From contig NZ_CP023692.1 of NCBI RefSeq assembly GCF_008704935.1, positions 6,549,501-6,613,500 of the forward strand: a stretch of DNA of 64,000 bases. The letters are read 5' to 3'. The translations under genes were made by a program, and so were the position numbers. Below the pieces are notes generated by a model. That model was not told where the DNA came from, did no database searches, and saw only the letters and a program-made list of their open reading frames with translations. This DNA is from Streptomyces vinaceus. Lineage in GTDB: Bacteria > Actinomycetota > Actinomycetes > Streptomycetales > Streptomycetaceae. Below, piece by piece: positions 16,511-25,309 of the stretch (position 1 is its first letter; every line of letters starts with the position of its first letter).

Positions 16511-18316
16511 ATGACACAACCCATCGAAGACTACGCACTCATCGGCGACCTCATGACCAGCGGGCTCGTCGGCCGCGACGGGTCCATCGACTGGCTGTGC
16601 CTGCCCCGCTTCGACTCGCCCGCCTGCTTCGCGGCGCTCCTCGGCGACAAGGAGAACGGCCACTGGCGGATCTCCCCCGCCGGGGCCCCCGATGACGCGC
16701 AGTGCACCCGCCGCGCCTACGTCGACGGCTCACTGGTCCTGGAGTCGTACTGGGACACCCCGGACGGCGGTTCGTTCAAGGTCGTCGACTTCATGCCGCA
16801 GCGCGACGACGCCCCCGACGTGATGCGCATCGTCGAGTGCCTGGCCGGCGAGGTCGCCGTACGCAGCGTGCTGCGCCTGCGCTTCGACTACGGGCACGTC
16901 GTCCCCTGGGTGCGGCGGGTCGACGGCGAGCGGGTCGCCGTCGCCGGACCCGACTCCGCGTGGTTCCGCAGCGAACCGGCCGTGCCCACCTGGGGCGAGG
17001 CCAACAGCACCTGCTCGGAGTTCAGCCTCGCCGCCGGCGAGCGGGTCGCCTTCGTCCTCACCTGGCACGCCTCGCACGAACCGCGCCCCGAGCCCGTCGA
17101 CCCGTACGAGGCGCTGCTGACGAGCCTGGCCGACTGGCGGGACTGGTCCGCCCAGTGCACCTACGAGGGCCCCTACCTGGAGGCCGTCACCCGCTCCCTG
17201 ATCACCCTCAAGGCCCTCACCTACGCCCCGACCGGCGGCATCGCGGCCGCCGCCACGACCTCCCTGCCCGAGGAGATCGGCGGCGTCCGCAACTGGGACT
17301 ACCGCTACTGCTGGCTGCGCGACTCCACCCTGACCCTCGGCTCCCTCCTGGAGACGGGCTTCCTGGACGAGGCCCGCGCCTGGCGCTCCTGGCTGCTGCG
17401 CGCGATCGCCGGCGACCCCGCCGACCTCCAGATCATGTACGGCATCGGCGGCGAGCGGCGGATCCCCGAGTCCGACCTGCCGTGGCTGCGCGGCTACGCC
17501 TCCTCCGCTCCGGTCCGGGTCGGCAACGCGGCCGTGGACCAGCTCCAGCTCGACGTGTACGGGGAGGTCCTCGACTCCCTCTACCTGGCCAGGTCCAACG
17601 GCCTGCCCGCGGAGCGGCACGCCTGGCGGATCCAGCTCGCGCTCCTGGACTTCCTGGAGCGCAACTGGCGCAGGCCCGACGAGGGCCTGTGGGAGGTGCG
17701 CGGTCCGCGCCGCCACTTCGTGCACTCCAAGGTCATGGCCTGGGTCGCCGCGGACCGGGCCGTCCGCACGATGGAGAGCGATCCCTCGCTGCTGGGCGAC
17801 GTCGAGCGGTGGCGGACCATGCGCGACGAGGTCCACCGGGACGTGATCGAGAACGGCTTCGACCCGGTGCGCGGCACCTTCACGCAGTACTACGGCTCCC
17901 GTGAGCTCGACGCGGCCACCCTGCTCATCCCACGGGTCGGGTTCCTGCCTCCCGACGACCCGCGCGTGATCGGCACGGTCGACGCGGTCCGGGCCGAGCT
18001 GGGCAGCAGCGGTCTGGTCCGCCGCTACAGCACCGAGGGGCCCTCCGTGGACGGGCTGCCCGGCGACGAAGGGGCCTTCCTGGCCTGCTCGTTCTGGCTG
18101 GCCGACGCCCTGCACATGACGGGGCGGGACAAGGAGGCGCGGGAGCTGTTCGAGCGGCTGCTGGCCGTACGCAACGACGTGGGGCTGCTCGCCGAGGAGT
18201 ACGATCCGGTGACCGGCCGCCAACTCGGCAACTTCCCGCAGGCGTTCAGCCACGTAGGCCTGGTGAACACGGCCATCACCCTGGGCCGTACGCACGCCCC
18301 GCCCCCCACCGTCTGA
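16511..18316 (+). CDS. Glycoside hydrolase family 15 protein
   Basis: Complete GH15 enzyme, 601 residues, cytosolic (no signal). N-terminal beta-domain starts DYALIGDLMTSGLVGRDGSI, and the (alpha/alpha)6 catalytic part begins near residue 250 with NWDYRYCWLRDSTLTLGSLL. EEYDPVTGRQLGNFPQAFSH near the C-terminus matches the conserved GH15 end that carries a catalytic Glu region in the actinobacterial trehalase/glucosidase group. The ATG at 16511 is chosen because GAGGGA lies eleven bases upstream; a TTG at 16478 is less likely. It is a paralogue of the truncated gene at 1-1095; both share LxGDL, IDW and PRFDSP blocks. Confidence 0.94.
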   Translation: MTQPIEDYALIGDLMTSGLVGRDGSIDWLCLPRFDSPACFAALLGDKENGHWRISPAGAPDDAQCTRRAYVDGSLVLESYWDTPDGGSFKVVDFMPQRDDAPDVMRIVECLAGEVAVRSVLRLRFDYGHVVPWVRRVDGERVAVAGPDSAWFRSEPAVPTWGEANSTCSEFSLAAGERVAFVLTWHASHEPRPEPVDPYEALLTSLADWRDWSAQCTYEGPYLEAVTRSLITLKALTYAPTGGIAAAATTSLPEEIGGVRNWDYRYCWLRDSTLTLGSLLETGFLDEARAWRSWLLRAIAGDPADLQIMYGIGGERRIPESDLPWLRGYASSAPVRVGNAAVDQLQLDVYGEVLDSLYLARSNGLPAERHAWRIQLALLDFLERNWRRPDEGLWEVRGPRRHFVHSKVMAWVAADRAVRTMESDPSLLGDVERWRTMRDEVHRDVIENGFDPVRGTFTQYYGSRELDAATLLIPRVGFLPPDDPRVIGTVDAVRAELGSSGLVRRYSTEGPSVDGLPGDEGAFLACSFWLADALHMTGRDKEARELFERLLAVRNDVGLLAEEYDPVTGRQLGNFPQAFSHVGLVNTAITLGRTHAPPPTV

Positions 18317-18317
18317 C

Positions 18318-18620
18318 CAGCAGCCGCAGTTCGCCCCCGTCCGTCCGCAGCCGCAGGGGCACCGTGAAGCCCAGGTGGCCAGGGCCCGGCGGGCCTGCCG
18401 CGGGCAGGTAGGCGGTCAACTCGTTCGCCACGCGCGGCGCCGTGCCCTCGGGGTGCAGCGCGAGCCGCAGCACGTTGACCGGCGGCGCGAGCAGACGCGC
18501 GGCCGCGCCCTCGGTCAGCACCCCGAACGCGGCGTTGGCCAGGACCAGTTCGCCGCGCGGCCGGCGACCACCGCCGGGTACGGCAGGTGCCCGGCCAGGA
18601 CGGACCGCAGGGCGGGCGCC
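18318..18620 (-). pseudogene. Remnant of an MmyB-like HTH regulator (ligand-binding domain)
   Basis: On the minus strand two frames together spell part of the C-terminal domain found in XRE-family MmyB-like regulators. Bases near 18619-18560 read PALRSVLAGHLPYPAVVAGR. After a one-base frameshift, bases from about 18557 read GELVLANAAFGVLTEGAAAR, then LLAPPVNVLRLALHPEG, the signature of that domain. After ANELTAYLPAAG about 25 residues of the normal domain are missing, and the sequence stops being family-like after VPLRLRTDGGELRLL, close to the end of the GH15 gene. No helix-turn-helix half remains. It is therefore frameshifted, internally deleted and truncated at both ends. Confidence 0.7.
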
Positions 18621-18643
18621 CCCTACGGGCAGGTCGCCCTGCT

Positions 18644-18736
18644 GACGAGGAGGCGCCCCGGGCCTGGCGCGAGTACGGGGCGGACGCTCCCTTCGGCAAG
18701 GCCGTCATCACGACGGACGGGGCCCGCGGGAGCTGA
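18644..18736 (+). pseudogene. Possible C-terminal remnant of an oxidoreductase
   Basis: A 30-codon stretch reads DEEAPRAWREYGADAPFGKA and then VITTDGARGS before a TGA. It looks like the tail of a medium-chain (zinc-type) dehydrogenase, where a helix of this kind is followed by a K-x-V-x strand. Upstream the frame breaks. It lies back to back with the decayed MmyB-like regulator, so both may be what is left of one deleted module. Identification is weak. Confidence 0.3.
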
Positions 18737-18770
18737 ACCCGTACGGCCCCGCCCATCGTCCGCGGGAGGA

Positions 18771-20177
18771 TCAGACGGCGGCCGGCTCGTCGTCCTCGGG
18801 GATGCTGACCAGCCAGCGGGTCTCCTGACGCGGTCGCAGGTACAGAGCCCAGTACAGCGTGGCCACGGCCACGATCCCGCCGGTCCACAGCAGGTACTGG
18901 GTCTCCTGCTGCTTGAGGATGTACGCGAGTACGGCGATCAGCGCGATCGGCACGCCCGGCCACAGCGGCATCCGCCACGCGCCCACCTCGCGGTGCGCCC
19001 CGCGCCGGGCGAACAGCGCGGCCACCGCGACCAGCAGGTACATGCCGGTCACCGAGACGCCGGTGACCCCGTACAGGGTGTCGAGGTTGACGAAGCACAG
19101 GGCCGCGCCCGGGACGCCGACCAGGAGGGTGGCCACCCACGGGGAGCCGAAGCGGCCCAGCTTCGACAGCGCGTGGTTGACCGGCTCGGGCCAGGCCTTG
19201 TCGCGGGCGGAGGCGAACAGCACGCGCGAGTTCTGGATCACCATGACGATGCCCGCGTTGATGATGGCGAGGGCGACGCAGAGGCTGACGAAGGTGCCGA
19301 CGGCCGAGTTGGACCAGGCGGTGACCATCCCGCCGAGGTCGCCCTCGGTCAGCGCGGACAGGTCGGGGGCGCCGACGGTGATGGCGATGACCGGGATCAG
19401 GATGACGGCCGTGGAGATGGCGAGGGTCGCGAGGACCGTACGGGCGACGTTGCGCCGCGGGTTCTCCAGCTCCTCCGACAGGTAGACGGCGGTCGAGAAG
19501 CCCTGCGTGATGAACAGGGCGATGGCGAGCCCGGAGACCACCATCATCGCGGTCACCGTGGAGGTGCCGCCGCCCTCGGCGGCCACCGTGCCGTGCACCA
19601 GCGCGTCGGCGCCGCGCTCGCTGTGCGCGAAGCCCAGTACGGCGACCAGCGCGGCGGCGACGACCTCCAGCACCAGGAAGATGCCGGTGATCCAGGCGTT
19701 GGCCCGCAGGTCGAGCAGGCCGGCCAGGGTGGCGAGCAGCATCACGGCGCCGCCCGCGACCGGGGCCGGTATGTGCACGATCGGCGCCAGGTAGTCGGCC
19801 GTGCCCATGGCGATCACCGGCGGCACGATCATCACGACCAGCAGGGAGAGGACGAACACCAGCCAGCCGGCCAGCCGGCCCGCCATGGTCGACACCATCG
19901 CGTACTCGCCGCCGGCGCTGGGGATCAGGGTGCCGAGCTCCGAGTAGCAGAACGCGACGCCGATGCAGAGCAGCGAGCCGATGGCGATCGTGAGGGCGGT
20001 CCACGTGCCGAGGCTGGAGAACAGGTCGGGAACGACGACGAACAGGGTCGAAGCGGGCGTCACACACGAGAGCGTCAGCAGTGTGCCGCCGACGACGCCG
20101 ATGGAACGCTTGAGCTTCTGGGGGACGGGCCCGGTGGCGGGGGCGAGGGCCTGAGGGGCGCTGATCGTTTCAGACAT
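18771..20177 (-). CDS. APC family amino acid permease
   Basis: Amino acid/polyamine antiporter-type permease, 468 residues with about twelve membrane helices. Helix 1 carries the GVVGGTLLTLSCVTPASTLF region, which corresponds to the substrate-binding unwound segment, followed by YSELGTLIPSAGGEYAMVS, typical of the superfamily. ENPRRNVARTVLATLAIS in the middle is the conserved loop after helix 6-7. The start at 20177 has only a weak GGAA site. The 329-base region upstream has strong inverted repeats (see 20178-20506). No neighbour points to a specific substrate. Confidence 0.9.
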   Translation of the reverse strand: MSETISAPQALAPATGPVPQKLKRSIGVVGGTLLTLSCVTPASTLFVVVPDLFSSLGTWTALTIAIGSLLCIGVAFCYSELGTLIPSAGGEYAMVSTMAGRLAGWLVFVLSLLVVMIVPPVIAMGTADYLAPIVHIPAPVAGGAVMLLATLAGLLDLRANAWITGIFLVLEVVAAALVAVLGFAHSERGADALVHGTVAAEGGGTSTVTAMMVVSGLAIALFITQGFSTAVYLSEELENPRRNVARTVLATLAISTAVILIPVIAITVGAPDLSALTEGDLGGMVTAWSNSAVGTFVSLCVALAIINAGIVMVIQNSRVLFASARDKAWPEPVNHALSKLGRFGSPWVATLLVGVPGAALCFVNLDTLYGVTGVSVTGMYLLVAVAALFARRGAHREVGAWRMPLWPGVPIALIAVLAYILKQQETQYLLWTGGIVAVATLYWALYLRPRQETRWLVSIPEDDEPAAV

Positions 20178-20506
20178 CGGTGCGGGGTTCCGATCGGCTG
20201 GTGCGGTGAACTGAGGTGCGGGAGCGGTATCGCCTCCGAGGCGGTGGTGAGCAAGGTGGTTCGGTGGCTCCCGGGCCGACATCGAATCCCTGCGGGATTC
20301 GCAGGTCAATAGCGGTTCCCCTGCGGATTCCGTCGCCCCGTACCGCTGCGTCCGGCCGACGGCGGCGTTAAGCCCGCGTAAACGCTGCACGGAGTGCGGG
20401 TGCGGGAACCGCAGCGGGGCGCGGGCAAATTTTCTTCCGCTTTGCCGACATGTGCCCCCCGCGACACCACCTGCCCACGAAGTGGGCACCTGCGGGGGCG
20501 TCAGGT
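20178..20506. promoter_or_regulatory. Upstream region of the APC permease with inverted repeats
   Basis: No gene is seen in these 329 bases. At 20283-20301 there is a perfect inverted repeat, CGAATCCCTGCGGGATTCG, with 8-base arms about 105 bases before the permease start. A related string, CCTGCGGATTCC, follows at about 20318-20330. These could be operator sites or a leader hairpin. A separate hairpin at 20472-20488 belongs to the end of the phosphatase gene. Confidence 0.45.
20472..20488 (-). terminator. Hairpin after the PP2C phosphatase gene
   Basis: Perfect 7-bp stem TGCCCAC/GTGGGCA with a three-base loop, 18 bases after the phosphatase stop on the minus strand. No U-tract. Confidence 0.5.
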
Positions 20507-22648
20507 CTACGGAGCGGCTCCTCGGCCGCCCGTGCGCGAGGCCAGCAGCAGGGCGATGTCGTCCGGCCGGTCCGCGGAGCCCCCGGCGGAGCCGATCAGC
20601 AGGTCGGCCGTCTCGGTCAGCGGCGAGGGCGGGGCCGCGGCCAGCGCCGCCCGCAGCCGCTCCACGCCCAGGTCGATGTCCACGCCGGCTTCCTCCACCA
20701 GCCCGTCCGTGTACAGGGCGAGCACCGCGCCCGGCGCCAGCCGCAGCTCGGTCACCGGGTACGTGGCGCCGGCGTCGATGCCGAGCACCACCCCGCCCGG
20801 CAGGTCCAGCACCTCGGCCCGCCCGTCCGCGTGCCGCAGCAGCGGCTGCGGGTGCCCGGCCCGGACGGCCCGCGCCCGGCCGGAGACCGGATCGAGCAGC
20901 ACGTAGCAGCAGCTGGCGAACTGGCCGGGGTCCAGACCGATCAGCAGCCGGTTGGTGCCCGCCACGACCTCGTCCGGCGCACCGCCGCCGATCGTGAAGG
21001 CCCGTACGGCGCTGCGCAGTTGGCCCATCGTCGCGGCGGCCGCCACCCCGTGGCCCTGCACGTCCCCGATCACCAGCGCGAGCAGGCCGTCGGCCGTCTC
21101 GACCACGTCGTACCAGTCGCCGCCCACGTCCATGCCCTGCGTGCCCGGCAGGTACCGGCCGACCGTCTCCACGTTCTCGCGCACCGGCAGCCGGTGCGGC
21201 AGCAGCGCCGCCTGCAGCCCGCGGGCCAGCGCCGCCTCGGTGTCGTAGCGCTGCGCCCGCTCCAGCGCCTGCGCGATCAGCCCGGCCAGCGCGGTGAGCA
21301 CGGTGCGCTCCTCCGGGCTGAACCCGCGCGGCGCGTCGAATCCGAGGATGCAGGAGCCCACCGGTCGGCCCGAGGCTATCAGCGGCAGGAAGGCGCGGGC
21401 CCCGACGTGGGCGTCCAGCGGGATCCCCGGATAGGCGCTCGCCAGGTGCTCCATCGATTCGAAGAACATCGGCCGGCCCGTGGTCAGCGTCTCCACGCCC
21501 GGCAGCCGCACGTCGAGCGCGACCCCGTCGAAGCGGTCCAGGAAGCCCTGCGGGAAACCCGTCTCCCACGCCAGGTGCAGATGCCGCTCGTTGAGCAGGT
21601 AGATCGCCAGCTGGCGGCCGCCGAACGCGGGCAGCAGCTCCTGCGTGACCACCGCGGACACCTGCCGGGCCGTGACCGCCTCCGTCAGCGCGATCGCCAA
21701 GGACACCGGCCGGTACAGCGCCGAGGCCCGGTCCGCCGCCGAACCCGGGCCCGCTCCCGGCCGGTCCGCCGACCCCGGCGGGTAGCCGGGCGGCTCGGCG
21801 GCGTCGATCGTCACGGTCACCCCGTCCGCGCCCGGGCACAGCTCCACCGCCACCCAGTCCGCGTCCGGCTGCCGGCCGAGGCGGGCCGGGAAGCGCACCG
21901 GCTCACCGGACATGAACGCCCCGCGGAAGTGGTCCTCGTACGCGGGCTGCCCCAGCCAGGGCACGGCCTGCCACAGCACCCGCCCGCGCAGCTCCGGCGC
22001 GCCCAGACCCAGCAGGGCGGCGGCCGAGCGGTTGACGTAGCGGATCCTGCCCTCGCGGTCCACGGAGAGCACGGCGAGGGTGAGCCGCTCCAGGGCCTCG
22101 CGGGCCCCCTGCGCGGTGTCCGGCGGCGGTACGCCCACCGGATCGCCCGTCCAGGACACCGGCTCCCCGGCCCCGGCCCGCGCGGCGAGCTCCTCGGCCA
22201 GCCCGTCCGCGGCGGTCCGCAGCCGCTCGCGGTCGGCGGCGTCGACCGGGACCCCGGGGGTGGCGGGACGCAGGACGAACAGCACCCCGAACCGCTCCGG
22301 CCCGGCCATGACCGGCTCGTACAGCGAACCGAAGGGGAACGGCAGCCCGGCCATCAGCTGCGGGAAGCGCCGCATGGACACCTCCGCGTCGGGCAGGTGC
22401 ACCGACTGGCCGGAGCGGTAGGCCTCGGCGACCGGGTACGGGCGGTTCACGTGCATACGCCACCAGGGCCGGAAAAGCCGCCCGGGCAGCCCCGAGACCA
22501 CGGCCAGCAGCAGTGGTCCCTCGGCTCCCGAGCGCAGGTAGATGCCGCCCGCAAACCCGCCGACGGCCTGCACCGCATCGACGCAGGTCCGCGCGAGCAC
22601 CCGGGCCATGGCGTCGGTGGCGGGGCCGCTGTCCGGTCTCGCCGTCAC
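20507..22648 (-). CDS. PP2C-type phosphatase with GAF and PAS sensor domains
   Basis: SpoIIE/RsbU-like Ser/Thr phosphatase, about 713 residues. Order: N-terminal GAF-like region (VLARTCVDAVQAVGGFAGGI to about residue 160), a PAS domain (LERLTLAVLSVDREGRIRYV, about 185-300), a second GAF (about 320-480), then the PPM catalytic domain from LQAALLPHRLPVRENVETVG. Metal-binding Asp residues occur in GGDWYDV and VIGDVQGHG, and near the end PDDIALLLA. Such enzymes dephosphorylate anti-sigma antagonists. The GTG at 22648 lies four bases after the MFS stop; an ATG at 22684 inside the MFS gene is the alternative, and neither has a clear ribosome site. Probably coupled to the MFS gene. Confidence 0.88.
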   Translation of the reverse strand: MTARPDSGPATDAMARVLARTCVDAVQAVGGFAGGIYLRSGAEGPLLLAVVSGLPGRLFRPWWRMHVNRPYPVAEAYRSGQSVHLPDAEVSMRRFPQLMAGLPFPFGSLYEPVMAGPERFGVLFVLRPATPGVPVDAADRERLRTAADGLAEELAARAGAGEPVSWTGDPVGVPPPDTAQGAREALERLTLAVLSVDREGRIRYVNRSAAALLGLGAPELRGRVLWQAVPWLGQPAYEDHFRGAFMSGEPVRFPARLGRQPDADWVAVELCPGADGVTVTIDAAEPPGYPPGSADRPGAGPGSAADRASALYRPVSLAIALTEAVTARQVSAVVTQELLPAFGGRQLAIYLLNERHLHLAWETGFPQGFLDRFDGVALDVRLPGVETLTTGRPMFFESMEHLASAYPGIPLDAHVGARAFLPLIASGRPVGSCILGFDAPRGFSPEERTVLTALAGLIAQALERAQRYDTEAALARGLQAALLPHRLPVRENVETVGRYLPGTQGMDVGGDWYDVVETADGLLALVIGDVQGHGVAAAATMGQLRSAVRAFTIGGGAPDEVVAGTNRLLIGLDPGQFASCCYVLLDPVSGRARAVRAGHPQPLLRHADGRAEVLDLPGGVVLGIDAGATYPVTELRLAPGAVLALYTDGLVEEAGVDIDLGVERLRAALAAAPPSPLTETADLLIGSAGGSADRPDDIALLLASRTGGRGAAP

Positions 22649-22652
22649 ACAG

Positions 22653-24143
22653 TCAGCATGCGCCCCGGGCGCCGGACGCTGCATCCCGGCGCGGGCGGGC
22701 TCCGGCGCCCTTGCGGTAGCCGGCCACGACCGCGAGCGCCGCCAGCAGCAGCGCCGAGGCCGCCGTGCGCAGCGCCACCCCCATCGCGTCCGTGAAGGCG
22801 CCGATCTGCGCCGCGTCCCGCGGATCGCCGTGGAACCGGGAGGCCAGCACCGTACCGACCACCGCCACCCCCAGCGCGGCCCCGATCTCCCGGGCCGCGG
22901 TGTTCAGCCCGGAGCCGAGCCCCGCCTGGTGCGCGGGCAGCTCGGCGACCACGGTCAGCGTCAGCGAGGGCGCGCACAGGCCGGTCCCGACCGACAGCAC
23001 GAGCAGGTAGCAGGCGTACAGGGCGTACGGGGTGTCCGCGTCGACGGTGGAGACCAGCAGCAGCCCGGCCCCGATCAGGCCCAGCCCGGCGCCGACCGGC
23101 AGCCGCGGGCCCGTCCGCTCCGCCAGCCGGGCTCCCAGCTTCGGCACGAGCGCCATGCCGACGGTCAGCGGGACGATCGCCAGACCGGTGAGCGCGGGCG
23201 AGAAGCCCTTCGCGTACTGGAGGTACTGGGCGTTGACGAAGAAGAGGGAGAAGAGCCCGAAGAAGGCGGCGCCGATGCCGAGCGAGCCGGCCCGCAGCCT
23301 CCGCGAGGCGAAGATCCGCGGGTCCAGCAGCGGGTGGGCGGCGCGCAGCGCGTGGCCGGTGAAGGCCGCGAGCAGCCCGGCGCCGGCGGCGAAGGCGATC
23401 AGCACCGCCGCGGAGGTCCAGCCGTACGAGGGCCCCTCGATGATCCCGTAGACGACCGCGAGCAGCGCCCCGGCCAGCAGCAGCGCGCCCAATGGGTCGA
23501 CGGAGGCGTCGGACCGGGCGGGGGTACGGGGTACCGTACGGGCGACCGCGAGCGCCAGCAGCGCGCCGAGCGGGACGACGGCCCAGAACAGGGCCCGCCA
23601 GGTCAGGAACTCCCCGGCCAGACCGCCCCCGACGTTGCCCGCCAGGCCCCCGAGGCCGGCGGACAGCGTCCAGGTGGCGAGGGCCTGGCCGCGCCGCTCG
23701 GGCGGCGTCAGGTGGATCAGGACGGACATGGTGGCGGGCATGATCAGGGCCGCTCCGGCCCCGCACAGCCCGCGCCCGGCGATGAGGACCGCCGGGGCCG
23801 TGGCGAGCGCGCTGACCGCGCCGCCCGCGGCGAACAGGGCGAGCCCGGTCAGCAGGCCGCCCTTGCGGCCGTACCGGTCGCCGAGGGCGCCGGCCGGGAT
23901 CAGCAGCGCGGCGAAGACGATCACGTAGGCGTCGACCGCCCAGACCAGCTGGCCGGGGGTCGGGTGCAGGGTTGAGGCGGCGAGCTGCGGGAGCAGCAGG
24001 TTGACGGCCGCGACCATGGCCTGGGCGACGAGCACGCAGGCGCACAGGGCGAGCAGCGCCGGCCGGGTGAGGGCGGCGGGCGCCGCGGCGGCCGGATCGG
24101 TGGCGGGACCGGTGGCATCCCGCTTGAGGGCATGGCGGAGCAC
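22653..24143 (-). CDS. MFS transporter (DHA2-like drug efflux)
   Basis: Fourteen-helix major facilitator, 496 residues. Motif A after helix 2 reads GDRYGRKGGLL, and motif C region lies around GNVGGGLAGEFLTWRALFW, as in the EmrB/QacA group of proton-driven drug exporters. I chose the GTG at 24143 because GAGGAGGAG precedes it with good spacing; an ATG at 24206 lacks a site. Divergent from a LysR gene, which is likely its regulator; the PP2C phosphatase follows directly and may be in the same transcript. Confidence 0.92.
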   Translation of the reverse strand: MLRHALKRDATGPATDPAAAAPAALTRPALLALCACVLVAQAMVAAVNLLLPQLAASTLHPTPGQLVWAVDAYVIVFAALLIPAGALGDRYGRKGGLLTGLALFAAGGAVSALATAPAVLIAGRGLCGAGAALIMPATMSVLIHLTPPERRGQALATWTLSAGLGGLAGNVGGGLAGEFLTWRALFWAVVPLGALLALAVARTVPRTPARSDASVDPLGALLLAGALLAVVYGIIEGPSYGWTSAAVLIAFAAGAGLLAAFTGHALRAAHPLLDPRIFASRRLRAGSLGIGAAFFGLFSLFFVNAQYLQYAKGFSPALTGLAIVPLTVGMALVPKLGARLAERTGPRLPVGAGLGLIGAGLLLVSTVDADTPYALYACYLLVLSVGTGLCAPSLTLTVVAELPAHQAGLGSGLNTAAREIGAALGVAVVGTVLASRFHGDPRDAAQIGAFTDAMGVALRTAASALLLAALAVVAGYRKGAGARPRRDAASGARGAC

Positions 24144-24248
24144 GGCTCCTCCTCGGAGTCGGTGACGGTGCAGGGGTGTCGGAGCGGGGAGCGCGGTCGG
24201 CGTCATCCCCCGCGGCCCACCGTAGAGTTGGCGTGACCTGCTTTCCAG

Positions 24249-24263
24249 TGCAAGTTCTGCAAG
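24249..24263. promoter_or_regulatory. Possible LysR-type operator between MFS and LysR genes
   Basis: TGCAAGTTCTGCA (24249-24261) is an inverted repeat of TGCA with a five-base centre, and fits the loose T-N11-A pattern of LysR-type sites. It lies about 10-20 bases before the LysR start in the divergent region. Confidence 0.4.
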
Positions 24264-24269
24264 GGATGA

Positions 24270-25202
24270 ATGCGTGTGACGCAATTCGGGCTGGACCTCA
24301 ATCTCCTCGTCGCCCTCGACGTCCTCCTGGAGGAGTCGAGCGTGTCCCGCGCGGCCGCCCGGCTGCACCTGTCCGAGCCCGCCATGAGCCGCACCCTCGG
24401 CCGGATCCGCAAGGCCCTCGGCGACCCCGTGCTCGTGCGCGCCGGGCGGAGCATGGTCCCCACCCCGCACGCCCTCGCCGTCCACGGCGAGGTCCGCGCC
24501 GTCGTGGAGCGGGCCCGGGCCCTGTTCCTGAGCGGGGGACAGGTCGACCTGCCCACCCTCACCCGCACCTTCACCGTGCTGGCCCACGACGCGTTCGCCG
24601 CCACCTTCGGGGCCACGCTCTTCGCGCGGGTGGCCCGCGAGGCGCCCGGCGTACGGCTGCGCTTCCTGTCGGAGAGCCACGTGGACACCCCGGCGCTGCG
24701 CGAGGGCGTCGCCGACCTCGAACTCGGCGTCGTGGACAGCGGATCCCCCGAGGTCCGCGTCGAGTACCTCTTCGACGAGCGGATGATGGGCGTCGCCCGG
24801 GCGGACCACCCGCTGCTGGAGGGCCCGATGACCGCCCGCCGGTTCGCGGCCGCCGAGCACCTCATCGTCTCCCGGCGCGGCCGGCTGGAGGGGCCCGTGG
24901 ACGCGGCCCTCGCCCGGCAGGGGCTGTCCCGGCGGGTGGCGGGCAGCGTCGGCTCCTACCCCGCCTCCCTGTTCCTGCTGCGCGAGAGCGATCTCGTCGG
25001 CCTGATCGCCACCCAGGCCGTTCCGCTCGCCACCGAGCTGGGGCTGCGGGTCTTCGAGGTGCCCCTCGACCTGCCGGTGCTCCCTTTCGGCCTCGCCTGG
25101 CACCCGCGCCACGACGCCGACCCGGCGCACGCCTGGCTGCGGGGCTGCGCCCGCGAACTGCTCCCGGCGGTCGCCGGGCGGCCCGTACGCCCTGCGCACT
25201 GA
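24270..25202 (+). CDS. LysR family transcriptional regulator
   Basis: LysR-type regulator, 310 residues. N-terminal winged helix-turn-helix: LNLLVALDVLLEESSVSRAA and LHLSEPAMSRTLGRIRKALG (about residues 10-55), followed by the periplasmic-binding-protein-like effector domain from about residue 90 (FTVLAHDAFAATFGATLF). AAGGGA lies just before the ATG; a GTG two codons later has better spacing. It is divergent from the MFS exporter and probably controls it in response to an unknown ligand. Confidence 0.92.
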   Translation: MRVTQFGLDLNLLVALDVLLEESSVSRAAARLHLSEPAMSRTLGRIRKALGDPVLVRAGRSMVPTPHALAVHGEVRAVVERARALFLSGGQVDLPTLTRTFTVLAHDAFAATFGATLFARVAREAPGVRLRFLSESHVDTPALREGVADLELGVVDSGSPEVRVEYLFDERMMGVARADHPLLEGPMTARRFAAAEHLIVSRRGRLEGPVDAALARQGLSRRVAGSVGSYPASLFLLRESDLVGLIATQAVPLATELGLRVFEVPLDLPVLPFGLAWHPRHDADPAHAWLRGCARELLPAVAGRPVRPAH

Positions 25203-25212
25203 CCCGAACGCC

Positions 25213-25228
25213 TCCCCCGTCCGGGGGA
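25213..25228 (+). terminator. Hairpin after LysR gene
   Basis: TCCCCC/GGGGGA stem of six pairs with a four-base loop, 10 bases after the LysR stop. Weak, no U-tract. Confidence 0.35.
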
Positions 25229-25309
25229 CGGGCCGCCGCTCCCCGTCCTGGCCGGGGGCGCTGCGGGGAACGATACGCACGCGTCCCACCCCGCCACGGA
25301 AGGCAGAGC

